Shown here piece by piece: positions 44,741-57,700 of a DNA stretch of 64,000 bases (its first letter is position 1; each line of letters begins with the position of its first letter). The stretch is from Gigaspora margarita (lineage: Eukaryota; Glomeromycota; Glomeromycetes; Diversisporales; Gigasporaceae): positions 283,770 to 347,769 of the forward strand of contig WTPW01000608.1 in assembly GCA_009809945.1 (NCBI GenBank), read 5' to 3'. The notes under the pieces are model-generated. The model worked only from the letters and a program-made list of their open reading frames with translations. It was not told where the DNA came from and searched no databases. The position numbers were made by a program, and so were the translations under genes.

Positions 44741-45726
44741 ATAAATTGGCCAATTAAAAATAATTTAAAAATCATGTAAGTGGACAGACGGAAAGTGCAA
44801 AGTTGCGTTTTTGATATTTTAATATATGATGCGTCAAGAAAGTAACTTTTGTATCATGATACACAGAAACTAAAGGTCCTACGCTTCGCTTCGGACAACA
44901 AGTGATCAAAAGGGATAAGATTGATATGATGATAGTAAGTTGTCAGCATACTTTTTCTCTTGGCTTGATTTTGTTTGTTAACTATTTACCTTTAGTTGCT
45001 ATAATTAGTCGAGAAAACAAGAGCAATTCTTTTCAAGTAGTTGAAGATTTACCAAAATAATTTAAGTAAACCTTTTTAGTATTCTGCGAATGCTTGCCAA
45101 TAATTTTGTAGGGGTGACTACTGACGAAATTTATGACTATTTGGTGTGGTAGCTAAATGTTCAGCAGTTGCTTTCTCCAAAAAATCTATGACCTATCATC
45201 TAGAGAAAAAGAAAAAAGTTATGGCTCACTATTATCAATATGCTTTTGCTAAAAAAATTTTAGCATAGTAATTATATGAATAATGGAATTATTTATAATT
45301 TTGTTTTTGCACTAGAAAAAGAAGAAGGTGAAAACCCGAAGATAGTGACAGAGACTGAGTATATTTCGGTAATTCCTCTTTATCTGAACAATTGGAGAGT
45401 CTATGAACTAGCCTGATGTTAAAAGACAGAGCTAACTTTTTTGAATTTAGAAATCGTTATCACTAAAGTAAGTATGATGCGATGTTTAAAAGTATTGACA
45501 GCCTATATTTTTTTTTTTAATGTAATAAAATTTTAATATACAATTCAAAAGATTTGTATATGGTATTGTTTTTTTCGCAAATAGTAGTTGATGATGCCAT
45601 TAATAAATAGAGTGTTTTAAAAGCACATTAGCACTCAAAATTATTAAAATCGTCAATTTGGTGTTAATTTAAGTGAAAACTGATATTAATAATAGTCTGT
45701 AGTATTAGGAAATTGTAGTGTTAGGA
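44741..45726. other. Intergenic DNA
   Basis: Short coding-like words appear (LEKEKKVMAHYYQYAFAKK near 45201-45257, +), but no joined gene or domain. Nothing else seen. Confidence 0.3.
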
Positions 45727-46333
45727 AATTATAGTATTGGGACTTTCCCAATGGGATAAAAAAAAACAAATTGATTTACCGTTATATATCATTTCTAACT
45801 GGAATTTAGAAACCGATTCACATGGCTATGCTTGGTTATAATAAAATCATAACCCATGATTAATTTATAACTTTGGTTCTAATTTTCTAAAGATTGGTCC
45901 TTTAAATAATGCAGTACTATATCTATATGAAATAATACTCATGAGCATTATTCAAGACACGTAATTTTAAGAGCTAAAGCAAAAAAATTTTTAATTATAA
46001 AACTATAAAACTAATTAAAAAAAATCTTTTTATCGAATATAAAAGCCATATATATATTAGATATATATTCATTTAATTATAGCTCTCTGAATTACGTGTC
46101 TGAAGATATTTTGGGTTAAAAAATTTTTACTCAATGAACGATACCAATTTCTATCAAACTATTTCTAATTCTTTGTTGTTATTTGCATTATGTGTTGATC
46201 ATACTATATAATTGAACTAGGCCCATCAAATTTTATGATATCTTTATATTTCGAAAATAGTGTAATTTTTTAGAACTTAACAAAAACAGTGCTTAAATCA
46301 ATTTTTTTATAATCCCATCAGGAACAGTATCGA
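45727..46333. mobile_element. Possible TA-flanked inverted-repeat element
   Basis: The left end, just after TA, is TTGGGACTTTCCCAATGGGAT; the right end inverted, after TA, is CTGTTCCTGATGGGATTAT. The inner AATTGATTT words also pair. A smaller inverted repeat is nested at 45951-46111. Confidence 0.5.
45951..46111. mobile_element. Small nested MITE
   Basis: CAAGACACGTAATTTTAAGA on the left is inverse to GAATTACGTGTCTGAAGA on the right. GAGCTAAA/ATAGCTC and TTATAATTAA pair further in. Ends and target duplication are unresolved. Confidence 0.55.
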
Positions 46334-46554
46334 TGGTCCATAAGGAATCTAGGCATAAAAATAAAAATTTTCACCAGGTTTTGTCTTGCTAGCATTCTTC
46401 ATTACTTGGTGCATAGCAGAAATTATCTTATAATAATATAAGCTTGCATCCCTAGGCTATTTTATTTGTATGAAATTTTTTAATTATACCAACATAAAAA
46501 ATTCTAATTTATGAGTTAACCAAACATTTAAAATTTGGTTATGTGTCTGGTATT
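46334..46554. other. AT-rich DNA
   Basis: Nothing recognised. Confidence 0.3.
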
Positions 46555-47430
46555 CAAATCATATCGATTTGGATTTTTAAGTGCAGTTAAATATTAATTA
46601 TATTTATATCAAATCGAATTGTGTCGATTTGACTTGTAAATCGCTTGGATTTTTAGGTGCAGTTAAATATTAATTATATTATTTTGCAAGAGAAGGAATA
46701 TATAGGGTCAGATTTATAAAAGGGATTCAAAAGGAAGCAATAGAAAAATAAATAAAAGTCATGAGATATGATATAATATGAATTCGAATCATATCGATTT
46801 GACTTGTAAATCATTTAAGTTAAATATTAATTATATTTATTTCGAATTTAAATCGTATTGATTTGACTTGTAAATTACTTGGATTTTTTAATACAGTTAA
46901 ATATTAATTATATTTATTTCAAATTTGAATTGCGTTGATTTGACTTGTGAATTGCTTAAATTTAAGTACAGTTAAGTGGTAAATCGCAGATAAAGGGTAA
47001 AAAATGATGATCATTTTATAATCAATTACAGCAGAATTTAATTGTAAATTTCTATAATGTGCGAATGGGGCTTTTCTACATATAAAAGTATTTTTTTTAC
47101 TAAGCAAACCTTTTGTAATTTCTAATTAAACTTTGCAGAACCAACTTTTCTGATTCTAATGATAGTTAAATCATTCAAATCATGTTAGTATATGACACAA
47201 TATGAGTATTTGTTGATTGTTTACTATAGGTTTTTTATTATGATCAGAATATACTGCATTCTATTTCTATATAAGGCAATTAGTAAAACTATGCCGATTT
47301 TTACTATGAAATTTTGACTCTTTAACTGCGGATTACCACTTAAATATTATTAATTATATTTATTTCAAATTGAAACATGTCGAGTTGACTTGTGAATTGC
47401 TTGGATTTTTAAGTGCAGTTAAATATTAAT
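46555..47430. repeat. Tandem/dispersed repeats of a unit of about 75 bp
   Basis: The unit TCGATTTGACTTGTAAAT, CTTGGATTTTTAAGTGCAGT, TAAATATTAATTATATTTAT and TTCAAAT recurs at about 46560, 46625, 46795, 46855, 46930 and 47365, partly truncated. No gene is supported here. Confidence 0.7.
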
Positions 47431-47993
47431 TATATTATTTCAATCTATTAAATTGACAAATAAGTGTTTTTAATATAATCAAAGATTTTACAAGTGAAAA
47501 ATTGTATATTCCATATAATAAAAAAAATAAAAAAGGCTTTTTAAATTAAACATTTGAAAGCTTATTTATTTTTTTTTAAATTTAATTAACATAATGTAAA
47601 TATAATATATTTGTAGTATAATAAAATGTAATGATATATAATAATATATTACAATAGTTTAATATGAAATAGAAAATAGAAAATTATTTATATTATTGCA
47701 AATGAAACTTGTCGTTTAATAACAGGTCCAGTATCTAGTTTAATTTAAGTTTAAGGTGGTGATGATCAGATGATATCGAAAGCCACTAGCATGTTAAATG
47801 GTATTCAAAGTATTCAATATGTCAAATATTTAATTTTAACCTGTAATAACAAATTATGGTAATGATGTATTAATATGTATTTACAAAGAGCATGTGTTTT
47901 TATTAAAATTTATTTTAAATATTTGTAATATTATTAAATAAAATAAAAGTTCAAATATTTTTATATCAAACAAAGCTTCAATTTCAAACATTA
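47431..47993. other. AT-rich DNA left of the hAT element
   Basis: Nothing recognised. Confidence 0.35.
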
Positions 47994-48285
47994 TCTTTTA
48001 CTAGAGTTTGGAACCGGGTCAAGCAAAATTGGATCAATCATGGTTGGGTGGATCATCCGGTTAATGCTATGGCAACCCAGTTGAAAATGGGTAAGAATAG
48101 TGCTAAGCAAATTTAACAATTGTGAATTGATAAAATTGACATAAAATTAGCTGTTAATGGCAATAATTTTTATTATATGCATTATCATCATCGCGATCTA
48201 AATAATTATGCGCAATGATACCCATTTTAGGAAAACTTTGGACTGCACTAGTTGTTTTCCGGTTCATGCACACTTGACTAGCGGG

Positions 48286-48660
48286 CAGGGACGTTATTTC
48301 AAAAATCATGCCCCCTAAAAATAGAATAGATAGTTTTGAAATAACGCTCTTGCATGCCCCGAATTAGTGCACCTCAAAGAGCAAGTATCGGGTATCCCTA
48401 ATAATATAATTTGCACTAATTAAGCAGGAGAACGAAGCATATGAATGGCTAAGTGCTTCGTAAAATCTCAAAATAACAGGCATTTTATACATTATTTTAA
48501 TCCCCTGCATGTTTTTAGCATTACATTCGATATCATTTATTTCATGATAAAGTACCCCTAAATTACAAATTCGTTGCGCAATTTAGAACGCCTGTAGGAG
48601 TTATTTTGAAATCAAACAGGCTATTTAAGAATCTGGCTTTCAAAATAACACCAATCAGAG
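48286..48660. repeat. GTTATTTCAAAA inverted repeats within the hAT 5' region
   Basis: GGGACGTTATTTCAAAA (48287) is inverse to TTTTGAAATAACGCTC (48333). A looser pair, GTTATTTTGAAATC / TTTCAAAATAACACC, lies at 48600-48652. It may be a small nested MITE or a stem-loop. Confidence 0.4.
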
Positions 48661-50776
48661 ATTTTATGGCAAAAAGGCATTTGAATAGCAAGTTAATGCA
48701 ATTTGTAAAATATAATCATTATACATTTTTAATTTTTAAAATGCTCCTGACCTTATATAAGCAACGCCAAGAAAAAATAGAATATTGGTTTATCGTTGAT
48801 TATTTAAATAATAAATGATCTTATTTTCTCTTTGCGTCACTCATATGTGCATTACCTTTGAAAGGCTTCTGAATATGTAATATTCATACGATTGTAATTT
48901 GCACGTTTCTCTTACCCGAAATATCTCTAAAAAGATATACTATAATTAATAAATAAAAAAAGGTGTAAATTAAATTTTTTAAATAAAGTCACATATTCTT
49001 TTTTATTTTTTTTTTTTGAAAGTGATTTTGTTTTTAATATATTTTGATCAAAAACAAAATTTGCAATATACTCCGTCTTGAAAAATTCCCCTTCTCATAA
49101 TAAATGACGAAAATATCTATAGTGAACTTCCCGAGATGACAAATTTCCTAAGGATGACGACGAATTTTCTAAGGATAATGAATTTCCTGAGGATAATGAA
49201 TTTCCTAAGGATAATGAATTTCCTGAGGATTATGAATTTCCTAGGAATGACGAATTTCCTGAATTTCCTGAGGATGATAAACTTGGTAATGAACTTTCTG
49301 AGAATGATTCTTCTTTTTATCATGAGGCCAGTGATCTATTAATTAGTTCCAGTAGTAGAGCTGTTTCTGAGTTCGTGTAGACAATCAACCTCCTGTAATA
49401 AAAAAAAGAAAAACAAATAGATGGAATTATGCAAAATTAGTTGGGTGTGGAAATATTTTAAGTTGAGCAAAAATAAACAATATGATGTCTGTGATGTTGA
49501 AGTAATGAATTTAAAAAACTAAAAAATTAAATGTGGCCACAAATATCTACACAATAGTAGTACAGGAAATATGAGTGGCCATCTGCAAAATAAACATGAT
49601 TTGTATGAAAATAAAAATAAAGTTAGTTTTTTTATTAATTATTGTTAAAATATATAATGCAATTAATATTAATAATAAATAACTATACTTATATAGAACC
49701 AAGACCGTACAGTTCAACAAACATTATCAGAAACTTTTGAAAGGGCAAAAACTAAGCCGCATAGAGAACCATGAAACCAAGAGATTTAGTAAGCAATTTC
49801 TGAATAGATCATTGTTGATAATTTGCCGATTAATGTAATCAATGGAAAAGGTTATAGGAAGATGATGAAAATCGTTGATCCAGTCTTCCAAGTTCCCTCG
49901 AATAAAAGAATTAAAAAAATAATTAATGATGGTTATCCTATGGCAGTTGAAAATTTAAAACAATTGATAAATGACACATGTGAATCGGCATCCTTGACAA
50001 CCAATTTATGGACTGCCCGAAGCAAACACGGATATATAGATATAACAATCCATTGGTTGTCTAGTGATTTTAAAGTATATGACTGCCTCTTGTGTATAAA
50101 ACGTATAATGTATCCCCATTCAGCTAAAAACATTGTTACCCTTTTAAAAAGGAAAGTTTCTGAATTTGGGTTAGATAGAAAAATTACCTGCATTACAACA
50201 GATAATGGGAGTAATATGGTTAAAGCAATTCGATTGTGGGAAAGGGTTGAATGTTTACTTTGCGCGGCCCATACTTTGCAACTTTCAGTTGCTCGTGCTT
50301 TTAAAAAAAAAATATTTATATTAAAAAAATAAAAAAATTAGTTAAATTTTTCACCGAGTCCCCAAAACAAGGTGAATGTCTCGATGAAGCACAACAGCAA
50401 ATTCAAATTAATGCTAATTCTACTAATGTATCAAATTCGGATGATAGCGATTCAAACGGTTCATAGTCAGAAAATGCTATCGATTCTGAACAACCTGTTT
50501 TGCGAAATATAGCTGAGATAAAAACTAGATGGAATTTAAAATATCACTCGTGGAAACAGCTACTTAAATTGCGTAAAGCAATTGAATGGTTATATTTGAC
50601 ATTACCTTTATCTGATAATTCAAATGATCAAGCAGATGGTCAAAAACTAAAAAAACTTCTTTTTTTGCCGCATGAATGGGATCTATTAAAGCAAATTATT
50701 GAGTTGTTAGAACCATTCGATGATGCCACTACTTATTTTAGTGGCTCACGATACACTACCTTATCGATTATATACC

Positions 50777-50955
50777 AGGACCCCGAAATATACATAGATA
50801 GGTCAGGTTAATTATAGGGTTACTAAAAAGGAAAGATCTGCAGAAAAAACTTTAAAAATAAGCAAAAAAATACTATAAATAGAAAAGATCTGCATAAAAA
50901 ACCTCAAAAATAAGCAAACTCATACCTGACCTATCTATGTATATTTCGGGGTCCT
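50777..50955. mobile_element. hAT-type MITE, 179 bp, inside the transposase gene
   Basis: The terminal repeats are 32 bp, perfect, starting AGGACCCCGAAATATACATA. The duplication TATATACC is perfect (50769-50776, 50956-50963). The inside is two diverged copies of AAAGATCTGCA-AAAAA-CT and AATAAGCAAA. Identical arms and a clean duplication mark it as young. Confidence 0.95.
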
Positions 50956-51123
50956 TATATACCTGTTAATTCAGGCTCTAAAATACACATTTGCTGGATT
51001 TGAGGTAGCAAGCGATGTACAAAATGAAGAACAAGATAAGGTAATATTGCAAGTTGTTAAAAATATATGAAATTTGATAATCACAAAAAAAAAAAATATA
51101 TATATGGATAACTTACAATTTTT

Positions 51124-51312
51124 CAACCCGATTTTCTGGTCAAATTCCGTAATTATGAAATCAATGATTTCTGATTCTGATTTCTGATTTTGTAGTAATT
51201 TTATCGGCCTAAAAAAGAACCAATATTCACAAATAACAAATCTGCAACTTAGTTAAATAAATCAGAAATCAGAATCAGAAATCAACGATTTCTTAAGACC
51301 AGAAAAATAATC
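51124..51312. mobile_element. Inverted-repeat MITE nested in the hAT element
   Basis: TTTTCTGGTC and GAAATCAATGATTTCTGATT on the left are inverse to AATCAGAAATCAACGATTTC and GACCAGAAAA on the right. The word TGATTTCTGATTCTGATTTC repeats internally. No clear target duplication. Confidence 0.7.
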
Positions 51313-51439
51313 AGCAGCCTAGCAATAATAATTCCTTTTTGCTGCCAGAGTTAATAATTGGGGGAGTAGCAATTCTTTTAATTATTTTAGTATCAATAAT
51401 AAAAGGCTTTGATTTTTTTTTTATCAGCAAGTTTCACAT

Positions 51440-51760
51440 TGTTTTGCAAATCACATTGATTTTATTCAACTAAGTGATTAGTTAACCAATCGATTAGTTG
51501 ACTAATTGATTAGTTAGCTTATCAATTGGTCAAGTAATAGATTAATCGACTAATTGAAAGGACAACTAATCAATCAGTTGAATAAAATAAAAATGAAAAT
51601 TAGTAGAACACATGTAAATTAGCAAAGTCGATTAATCGACTAAGTTGGGTTTGCAAAATTCAAATTGATTAGTTGTCAATTTTACAACTAATCGATTAAT
51701 TCAATTAATTCAATTAATTTGATTAATTCGATTAATTGCATTCTTTTAATAAGATATAAA
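51440..51760. repeat. AATCGATTAGTTGACTAAT repeat block
   Basis: Many overlapping copies of CTAATCGATTAGTTGAC and its inverse. Similar words fill the 25141-25422 MITE, so this is probably another nested member whose ends are not readable. Confidence 0.5.
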
Positions 51761-53094
51761 GCTTACCATTGTATAATTCTCAGTAATAACCTTTTAAAAT
51801 AAAAATATTTGTTCAATAGATATACCTAATTTCTGACATGAAGAATCGTCTGATGATGATAGTGAAGATTTGGAATATGATATTTCTGAACCTTTATCAC
51901 ATCACGATACAGTTACTACCACTAATCCAGCTGATGGTTCTTCACAAAATTCCTTGATTATTAGGTCAATGCGTCATATCATTTATAATTCATTATTTGA
52001 TTATTGGGATAACCCAATAATGATCGGTTTATTAGCATTCCTTTTGGATCCCCGGCTCAAAACACTTTCTAACTGGGATGAAGAAACTCGAGAAAGGGCT
52101 AAAGAAGAATTGAAATATCAATTTTCAAATTGTGAACAAACAATAGCTTCAGAACATACTGTTACTTCAAAAAATATTAACACCCACCACAATCGATTAC
52201 ATTCGTCAATTTTTGGTTCATCCATTTCAAGAAACACTATATCCAATCCTTTAGCCGAATTAGAATGTTATTTAGATCCTATGCGAACTCCTGTTGCTGA
52301 AGATATTGAAGACCCGTTTGAGTAGTGGGCAGTTTGGAAAGCAAAATTTCCTAATGTAGCTAGGATAGCTAGGAAATATTTAGCTATTCCCGCATCCTCT
52401 GTGCTCAGTGAAAGGTTATTTTTAGATGCGAGCAACTGCGTTACTGCTAAGCGTACTCAACTCGATCCCAATTTAGTAAGTAAAATGATATTTATGAAGA
52501 GAAATTCTGATATAATTCAAATATTTTAGGTTTATTATCTAGTAATCAGAAAAAAAATTGTTAGACAAAAAAAAAAAAAAAAAAAAAGTGTAAAGCATTA
52601 CTTATCGTATAATTGCCCAAACTTCGCAGATCGAATTTCTTTTTCTTTCAAAGTTTTTTAAACACCAACTATACAATATATTTACAAAATTACAAGCGTT
52701 CTTTTATATAAGATTATAAAAACATTGGCTCCAAGTCCATTATTTCTATTTTTTTAGCATAAACAATGTTAAATTTTAAATTTAAACATTGTAATTTTTT
52801 TTTACTTAGTTATAAAAAAATGGCTTAACTTTTTTATAGAGGTTTAACCTTCTTCAAATATTATTTTGAAATATGGTAAAAGGGCGATATATACATAATA
52901 ATAGGTATATCATATTGCTGTAATAAAATTATATTATCGCTAAAAAAAATAAATAGTTGAGGTAGAACCAATGCGATTTTGAATAATTTTATTACTACCC
53001 TATACTAACTGATTTCACTCGAGTAACCAATTTCAAAGTTACACAGGTAACCCAGGTGATAATTTTTCACCCGGTTCCAAACTCTATCTTTTAC

Positions 53095-53635
53095 ATCATA
53101 TAAGGAATAATACTATTAATAAAACAAATAGTTGTGCAATCATAATACTTTAAAATGTTTTATTCTGGCAGAATTTTCATTTTTTTAAAGCAAAATGTTT
53201 CAACTTTGAAACTGTATTAAGATTATAATTAATAAAGTAATAAATAATTACATAATTGGGTTGAAAATGTTTCATACTAAATAATATATTTTGCTATAGT
53301 AGTAATAGAATGTTTAGATTTTTACTACTCTACAAATTTTTTACAAATTCTAACATCTGGGTAATGTTTTAGAAATGTTTCATAAATGTTTTATCTGAAA
53401 CATTAGTTAAATTGCAACATGTTTCAGTTTTTCTATTATACAAATTGAAGCTAAACAAATATATGTATAAAATAAAATAATACAAAAATTCAAAAAAAAA
53501 ATAATATAAATAGTTTTTTTATTCAAAGTATAATTTCTACTATAGTAATCTTGATTTCTTGAAAAAATAATTTAATCAAAAACTATTAGTTAAATTATAT
53601 AAGTTTTCAAACAATATTTTTTTTTTACTCATAGG
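53095..53635. other. AT-rich DNA with ATGTTTCA repeats
   Basis: ATGTTTCA or its inverse TGAAACAT occurs about eight times between 53150 and 53440. No element ends found. Confidence 0.35.
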
Positions 53636-54629
53636 TAGTCTCGTAGATGATCTTTATTAAAATACTTGTAAATTTCAGGAAATACAAGGTTGATTTCTAA
53701 TCTAATGAACCCTACATCATACTGATCCTTTAATTTCAAGAATACAATATGTGACCTGCCGCACTAGTGCCGTAGCAAAATGCTGAAACAAACTAGGAGT
53801 TTGAAGTCAAACTCAAGGGCGTTGTCAAACAGCCTAATTTTTAAACCTTCTTCTCTAAGCTTCTCGAGTAAAGGAATTCTAGTAAAAAAAACAAATATAT
53901 AGAAAAAAAGGGGAAAGTAAATGGGGGATAAACTACACTACTTAAACGAATACCAAAAACAACAAAGTAAAAAGAAGAAAAGAGTGAAGAAAAAGGCAAA
54001 ATTTAGACTGTATGACAGTGCCAATTTCACCTGGTTTCAAGAATAAAAATTATATAATACTATGCTAGTAAAAATATCAAGTACTATATTTATAGCAAAA
54101 AAAAACATATATAAAAAAGCTGACGAGGAAAAAAGAAAAGAAAAACTACGGCTAAAAGAATGTTCTAGAAAGAAATTTCAATTCATGTTTATTTCCAACT
54201 TATCCATGTACTGAATTTTACTTGTTGACTTGATCCAAACTGGAAGCCGCATTTTCAAAATAGAAGAGTAAACAATATCGATCTTTTGGAAGGGGTAAAC
54301 CAAATCGCCCACTTTTGTTGAATTTCGAAAAGCCAAAGGAGCACCAAAGGAAAGTACCAAAACTGAAAGGATTTTGAAAGAGTTATGCCATACAAAATAA
54401 TATATCTAACCAAGTATTTACTTCTGTTTTCACATCTATAAAACTTAACAAAGCTCCAGGTTATTAAGCCTACTACTTCTTTGCTTGGTAGTACTAGAGA
54501 CTTTTGCTCGGAGGCCTCTTCTATAAGGGTTCGAATCTCTTTCAACTCTATTTCAGCTACAACCAAGCATACGATGATTAGCCTTGAGTCCCAGCTGCTA
54601 CTAGTAAAGTTTTGTTGCATATTAAACAT
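53636..54629 (-). pseudogene. Unrecognised gene remnant
   Basis: The minus strand has an open segment from an ATG at 54629 (SSWDSRLIIVCLVVAEIELK, then LIEEASEQKSLVLP). A possible donor (GTTAGA) lies near 54410. A second segment covers 54360-54178 (LSFGAPLAFRNSTKVGDLVY, PVWIKSTSKIQYMDK). A third covers about 53880-53640 (LEKLREEGLKIRLFDNALEF, LKDQYDVGFIRLEINLVFPE) and contains a TAG near 53766. The composition is protein-like and the segments are spaced like exons, but I recognise no domain. It may be one decayed gene or several fragments. Confidence 0.4.
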
Positions 54630-54739
54630 GTTAATTGTATGGTTTTCATAGGTCGGTATTCTTGAAAATTTTGGTACAAGGGATTATTGGAAAGAGTTTT
54701 TATTTTTTTTGAGTTTTCCAAACAATAATACATTTAAAA

Positions 54740-57700
54740 ATGACTAATTTTGAATATACTTACTTGGAAGAGTATAATTTGGAATATACTTACTTAGAAA
54801 AGTATGATGATTCAGATGAAAACTATGAAGAGACCTTTACAATTAATCCTATTATTTTTGAAAATGCACAAGCCTTATTACCCAATGACAAAAATGAAAA
54901 TTTTACTTTTATGAAATTGAATCTGAAAATACTGATTTTCAAGAAGAACTTCTTTCAACAATTGATGATAAAACAGATATAGAAATTGAAGAAATTTCTG
55001 TACAACTTCTTAATTTAACACTATATATAATTATAGATATTATAAAAGGTGAAATAAAGTATTGCAATAGTACAACTAAATTACGATGATTGTGACAAAT
55101 AGTAGGAACATGAGAAATAAATACATGTGCAGTTAAAAATATTTAAGGCAATAATACAACAAATTTATAGCAATTTTGACAAGCAATAGAAGTATGGGAA
55201 GAAAATGCAAATGTACTTAATCGACTTGGTGTATGCTATTATCATTTTCTGTTTGATCAGAACCAACTTCATACTGAAGGCTTGAAACAATCACGTTCAG
55301 TTGATAAAAGTATTATTCATTTTCGTATTTGTCTTTTTTGTAATAAAAAAAATGTTTTTTTAGCCATAGCAATTGTTGTACAGAGCATTCATAAGAAATA
55401 AATGAACAGAATATTCAAGTACCTTGTATTAGAGTTTTGGACTGTTCTGCATTTTCTAAGAGAAATCTTACAAAACAATCAATTTCTGGCTATCATGCAT
55501 ATTATATCTGCTTAGAGTGTTTTTAACAAAATAGTGGACATTTGTATGAAAGATCTGGTAAAACCAAAAAATTCTAACCATGTACTAAACTTGGAAAATA
55601 TCATAATGATGCTAGTGATGCTCTAAAGCTTATTGAAAAATGGATAATATTAGTAGCAGATTCAGATAATTATGAGTTGCAAAAAAAACTTTTATCCAAA
55701 ATATCCCTAGCATTAACTATTTTTAATAATAGAATAATAGATGAGAAAATAAAACCAACAAAATCTCTGAGTAAGTTAATAGTTAAAATAGCATTGAAAA
55801 TGAAAAAAATTGAATTAAATAGATTAACTAGAGAAAAGCCCATATAATAACTTTAAAAAAACTTTAACAATGGGTGAAAAATTAGGAAAAGAAATTTTAC
55901 ATTCACGTTTTGAAATTAAAGAAAATATAAACCATTTAGAAAACCCAAGCTCATATGAAGAATACTTTAATACATTACCTAATATTATTTGTACCTTTTT
56001 TCAATCTCTTCTTACAGTATTGCAACAATATAAGCAAAAGGTTGTTAATAACAAAAGACGTCAACGTGAAGTTTCTCTAAAGTCATAAAATACAAATCAA
56101 ATATCAAGAACTACTACTTTATTAACTTCAATACTACTTACTAATGCTTTTCCTAGAGCAAAAATTTGGCTTTCAACTATTATATCATCAATATGTCAAA
56201 ATCCAAAATTATTGCCACATTTACAAGAAATTCTTTATTTAGTATCTGTTATTGCATATACTAAAAGACATAAAAATCATCTTGAAAAATCAAGAATGTA
56301 TAGTATAGATCCTAGAAAAAATCTAATTGAAGGACCAAATATTTGAAATCTTGTAGTAATAGATAATATTGATTTTAAAACCTCTACATTTTCATATGGC
56401 AATATTTTTAATATTACATGACACTTCATATGCAATATTACAAATGGTATTTCAGTTTGATCTTTCTACTTCATCTGAATCTATTAATCAACCACTATTT
56501 GGAGAATCTTCAACTACTAATGATCTTTTAAAGAACTATAAATTAATTTTAAATAGAATGTTAGAGAGTCATGTAAATAATTTTGAAATAGAGGATGTAC
56601 ATTTTGAAATTACCAAACAAGTACAGTAGCCAACAAAGTAACACCCAATGATCATTTCTATAGTAAAACATATAAAAAATTGAATTTTATATAAGTGTAA
56701 AAATCAATATTCGTTTTGTTTAAAAAATTTTTTTTAGTATGATTAGTAAATTCAATATTTATATTTTATAATATATGAGTTTCATCGAGACAAACAAATT
56801 GAGTTTTTTTAAAAAAAAATTTTTGAAGTTTACGTTTCAAAATTTCATATGTAAAATATATAAAATTTGTAAATTTGACTTTAAAATTAAATATAAATTT
56901 TTAAAAATTTTTTTTAAAAAAACTAAACTATAATTATTAACATAGTGCTATTATATTATACGGGCAATGTAAAATAAAAAATTATTTTTATAAAAAAATA
57001 TAAGTTTTAATATAACGTAAAACTTACAATTAAATTTTACAAAATTTACATAGTAAAAATATAGTAAAAATCTAAAATTTTAAAATTGCTAAAAATCCAA
57101 AGTTTTAATAATAAATAATTTGTAATTTTATGCAATTAGAAAATTTGATATTTAAATTATATAGTGTATAATTTTCACCAGGGCAAGATAAAATCGATTT
57201 TTTTCCTTTTTTGGTAAAAAAATTTTCTAAAAAGGATTTATATATAATTTACTATGTAAATGATCATCGGGCATTACTTTTGTTGGCTACTGTACCTTTA
57301 GGATGCAATATTTCACCACCAATATTGTAATATTAAAGCCTGGTAATCCACCCAATTGCAATAATAATGTTCATACAGCATGTGAAATATATCGTGAAAA
57401 TTTACCTCAAGTTGTGATGAATGTCTATATATTGTATGTGATCAAGCAATTTTTGGAAGATGAATTTCTTATAAAGAAACTCACAATGATGTTCAACTTC
57501 TTTTGGGGCAGTGGCACATATCTAAAGATATGTACAGTACTTTAATTACAATATTTTCTAGATATAGTATATTTAATCTTGTAGCAACTCTTGGAGTATA
57601 ATATCTAGAAAAGTTTGAGCATGTAGTAGATTATCGGGCAACATGTCATGTTTTAGAATTAATATGGGTAGCAGTTGAAATTGCATTGTATCAACATGCT

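Larger units (their letters stand above)
49130..52530 (+). pseudogene. hAT transposase (BED finger, DDE core, dimerisation region), broken
   Basis: The N-terminal segment is an acidic repeat of NEFPED/NEFPKD (49135-49280). It ends in a stop at 49378. A BED finger follows in another frame (WVWKYF, C-x2-V and TGNMSGHLQNKHDLY, about 49443-49600), again with a stop. The catalytic part is open from 49823 to 50332: TTNLWTARSKHGYIDITIHW, ITTDNGSNMVKAIRLWERVE and LCAAHTLQLSVARA. It continues at 50500-50776 (TRWNLKYHSWKQLLKLRKAI, LLKQIIELLEPFDDATTYFS). A 179-bp MITE interrupts it. The C-terminal hAT dimerisation region (FPNVARIARKYLAIPASSVL then SERLFLDASN) sits at 52346-52435, just after TAG replaces the first of the two Trp codons usual here (52323). 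A live copy would bind the element ends and cut them; this one cannot. Confidence 0.85.
48002..53086 (+). mobile_element. hAT DNA transposon, 5085 bp, with transposase remnant
   Basis: The ends are TAGAGTTTGGAACCGGGT and ACCCGGTTCCAAACTCTA. The duplication TCTTTTAC is perfect (47994-48001, 53087-53094). Inside, on the + strand, lie a BED-type finger, a hAT catalytic region and the C-terminal dimerisation region (49130-52530). Two or more MITEs have landed within it (50777-50955, about 51124-51312). Subterminal GGTCA/ACCCAGTT words sit near the left end. The clean duplication suggests a recent arrival, but the transposase is already broken. Confidence 0.9.

Noticed and set aside
49117-49323. 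Repetitive Arg/Lys-rich reading frame on the minus strand
   Set aside because: It is the antisense of the NEFPED repeat at the start of the hAT transposase.
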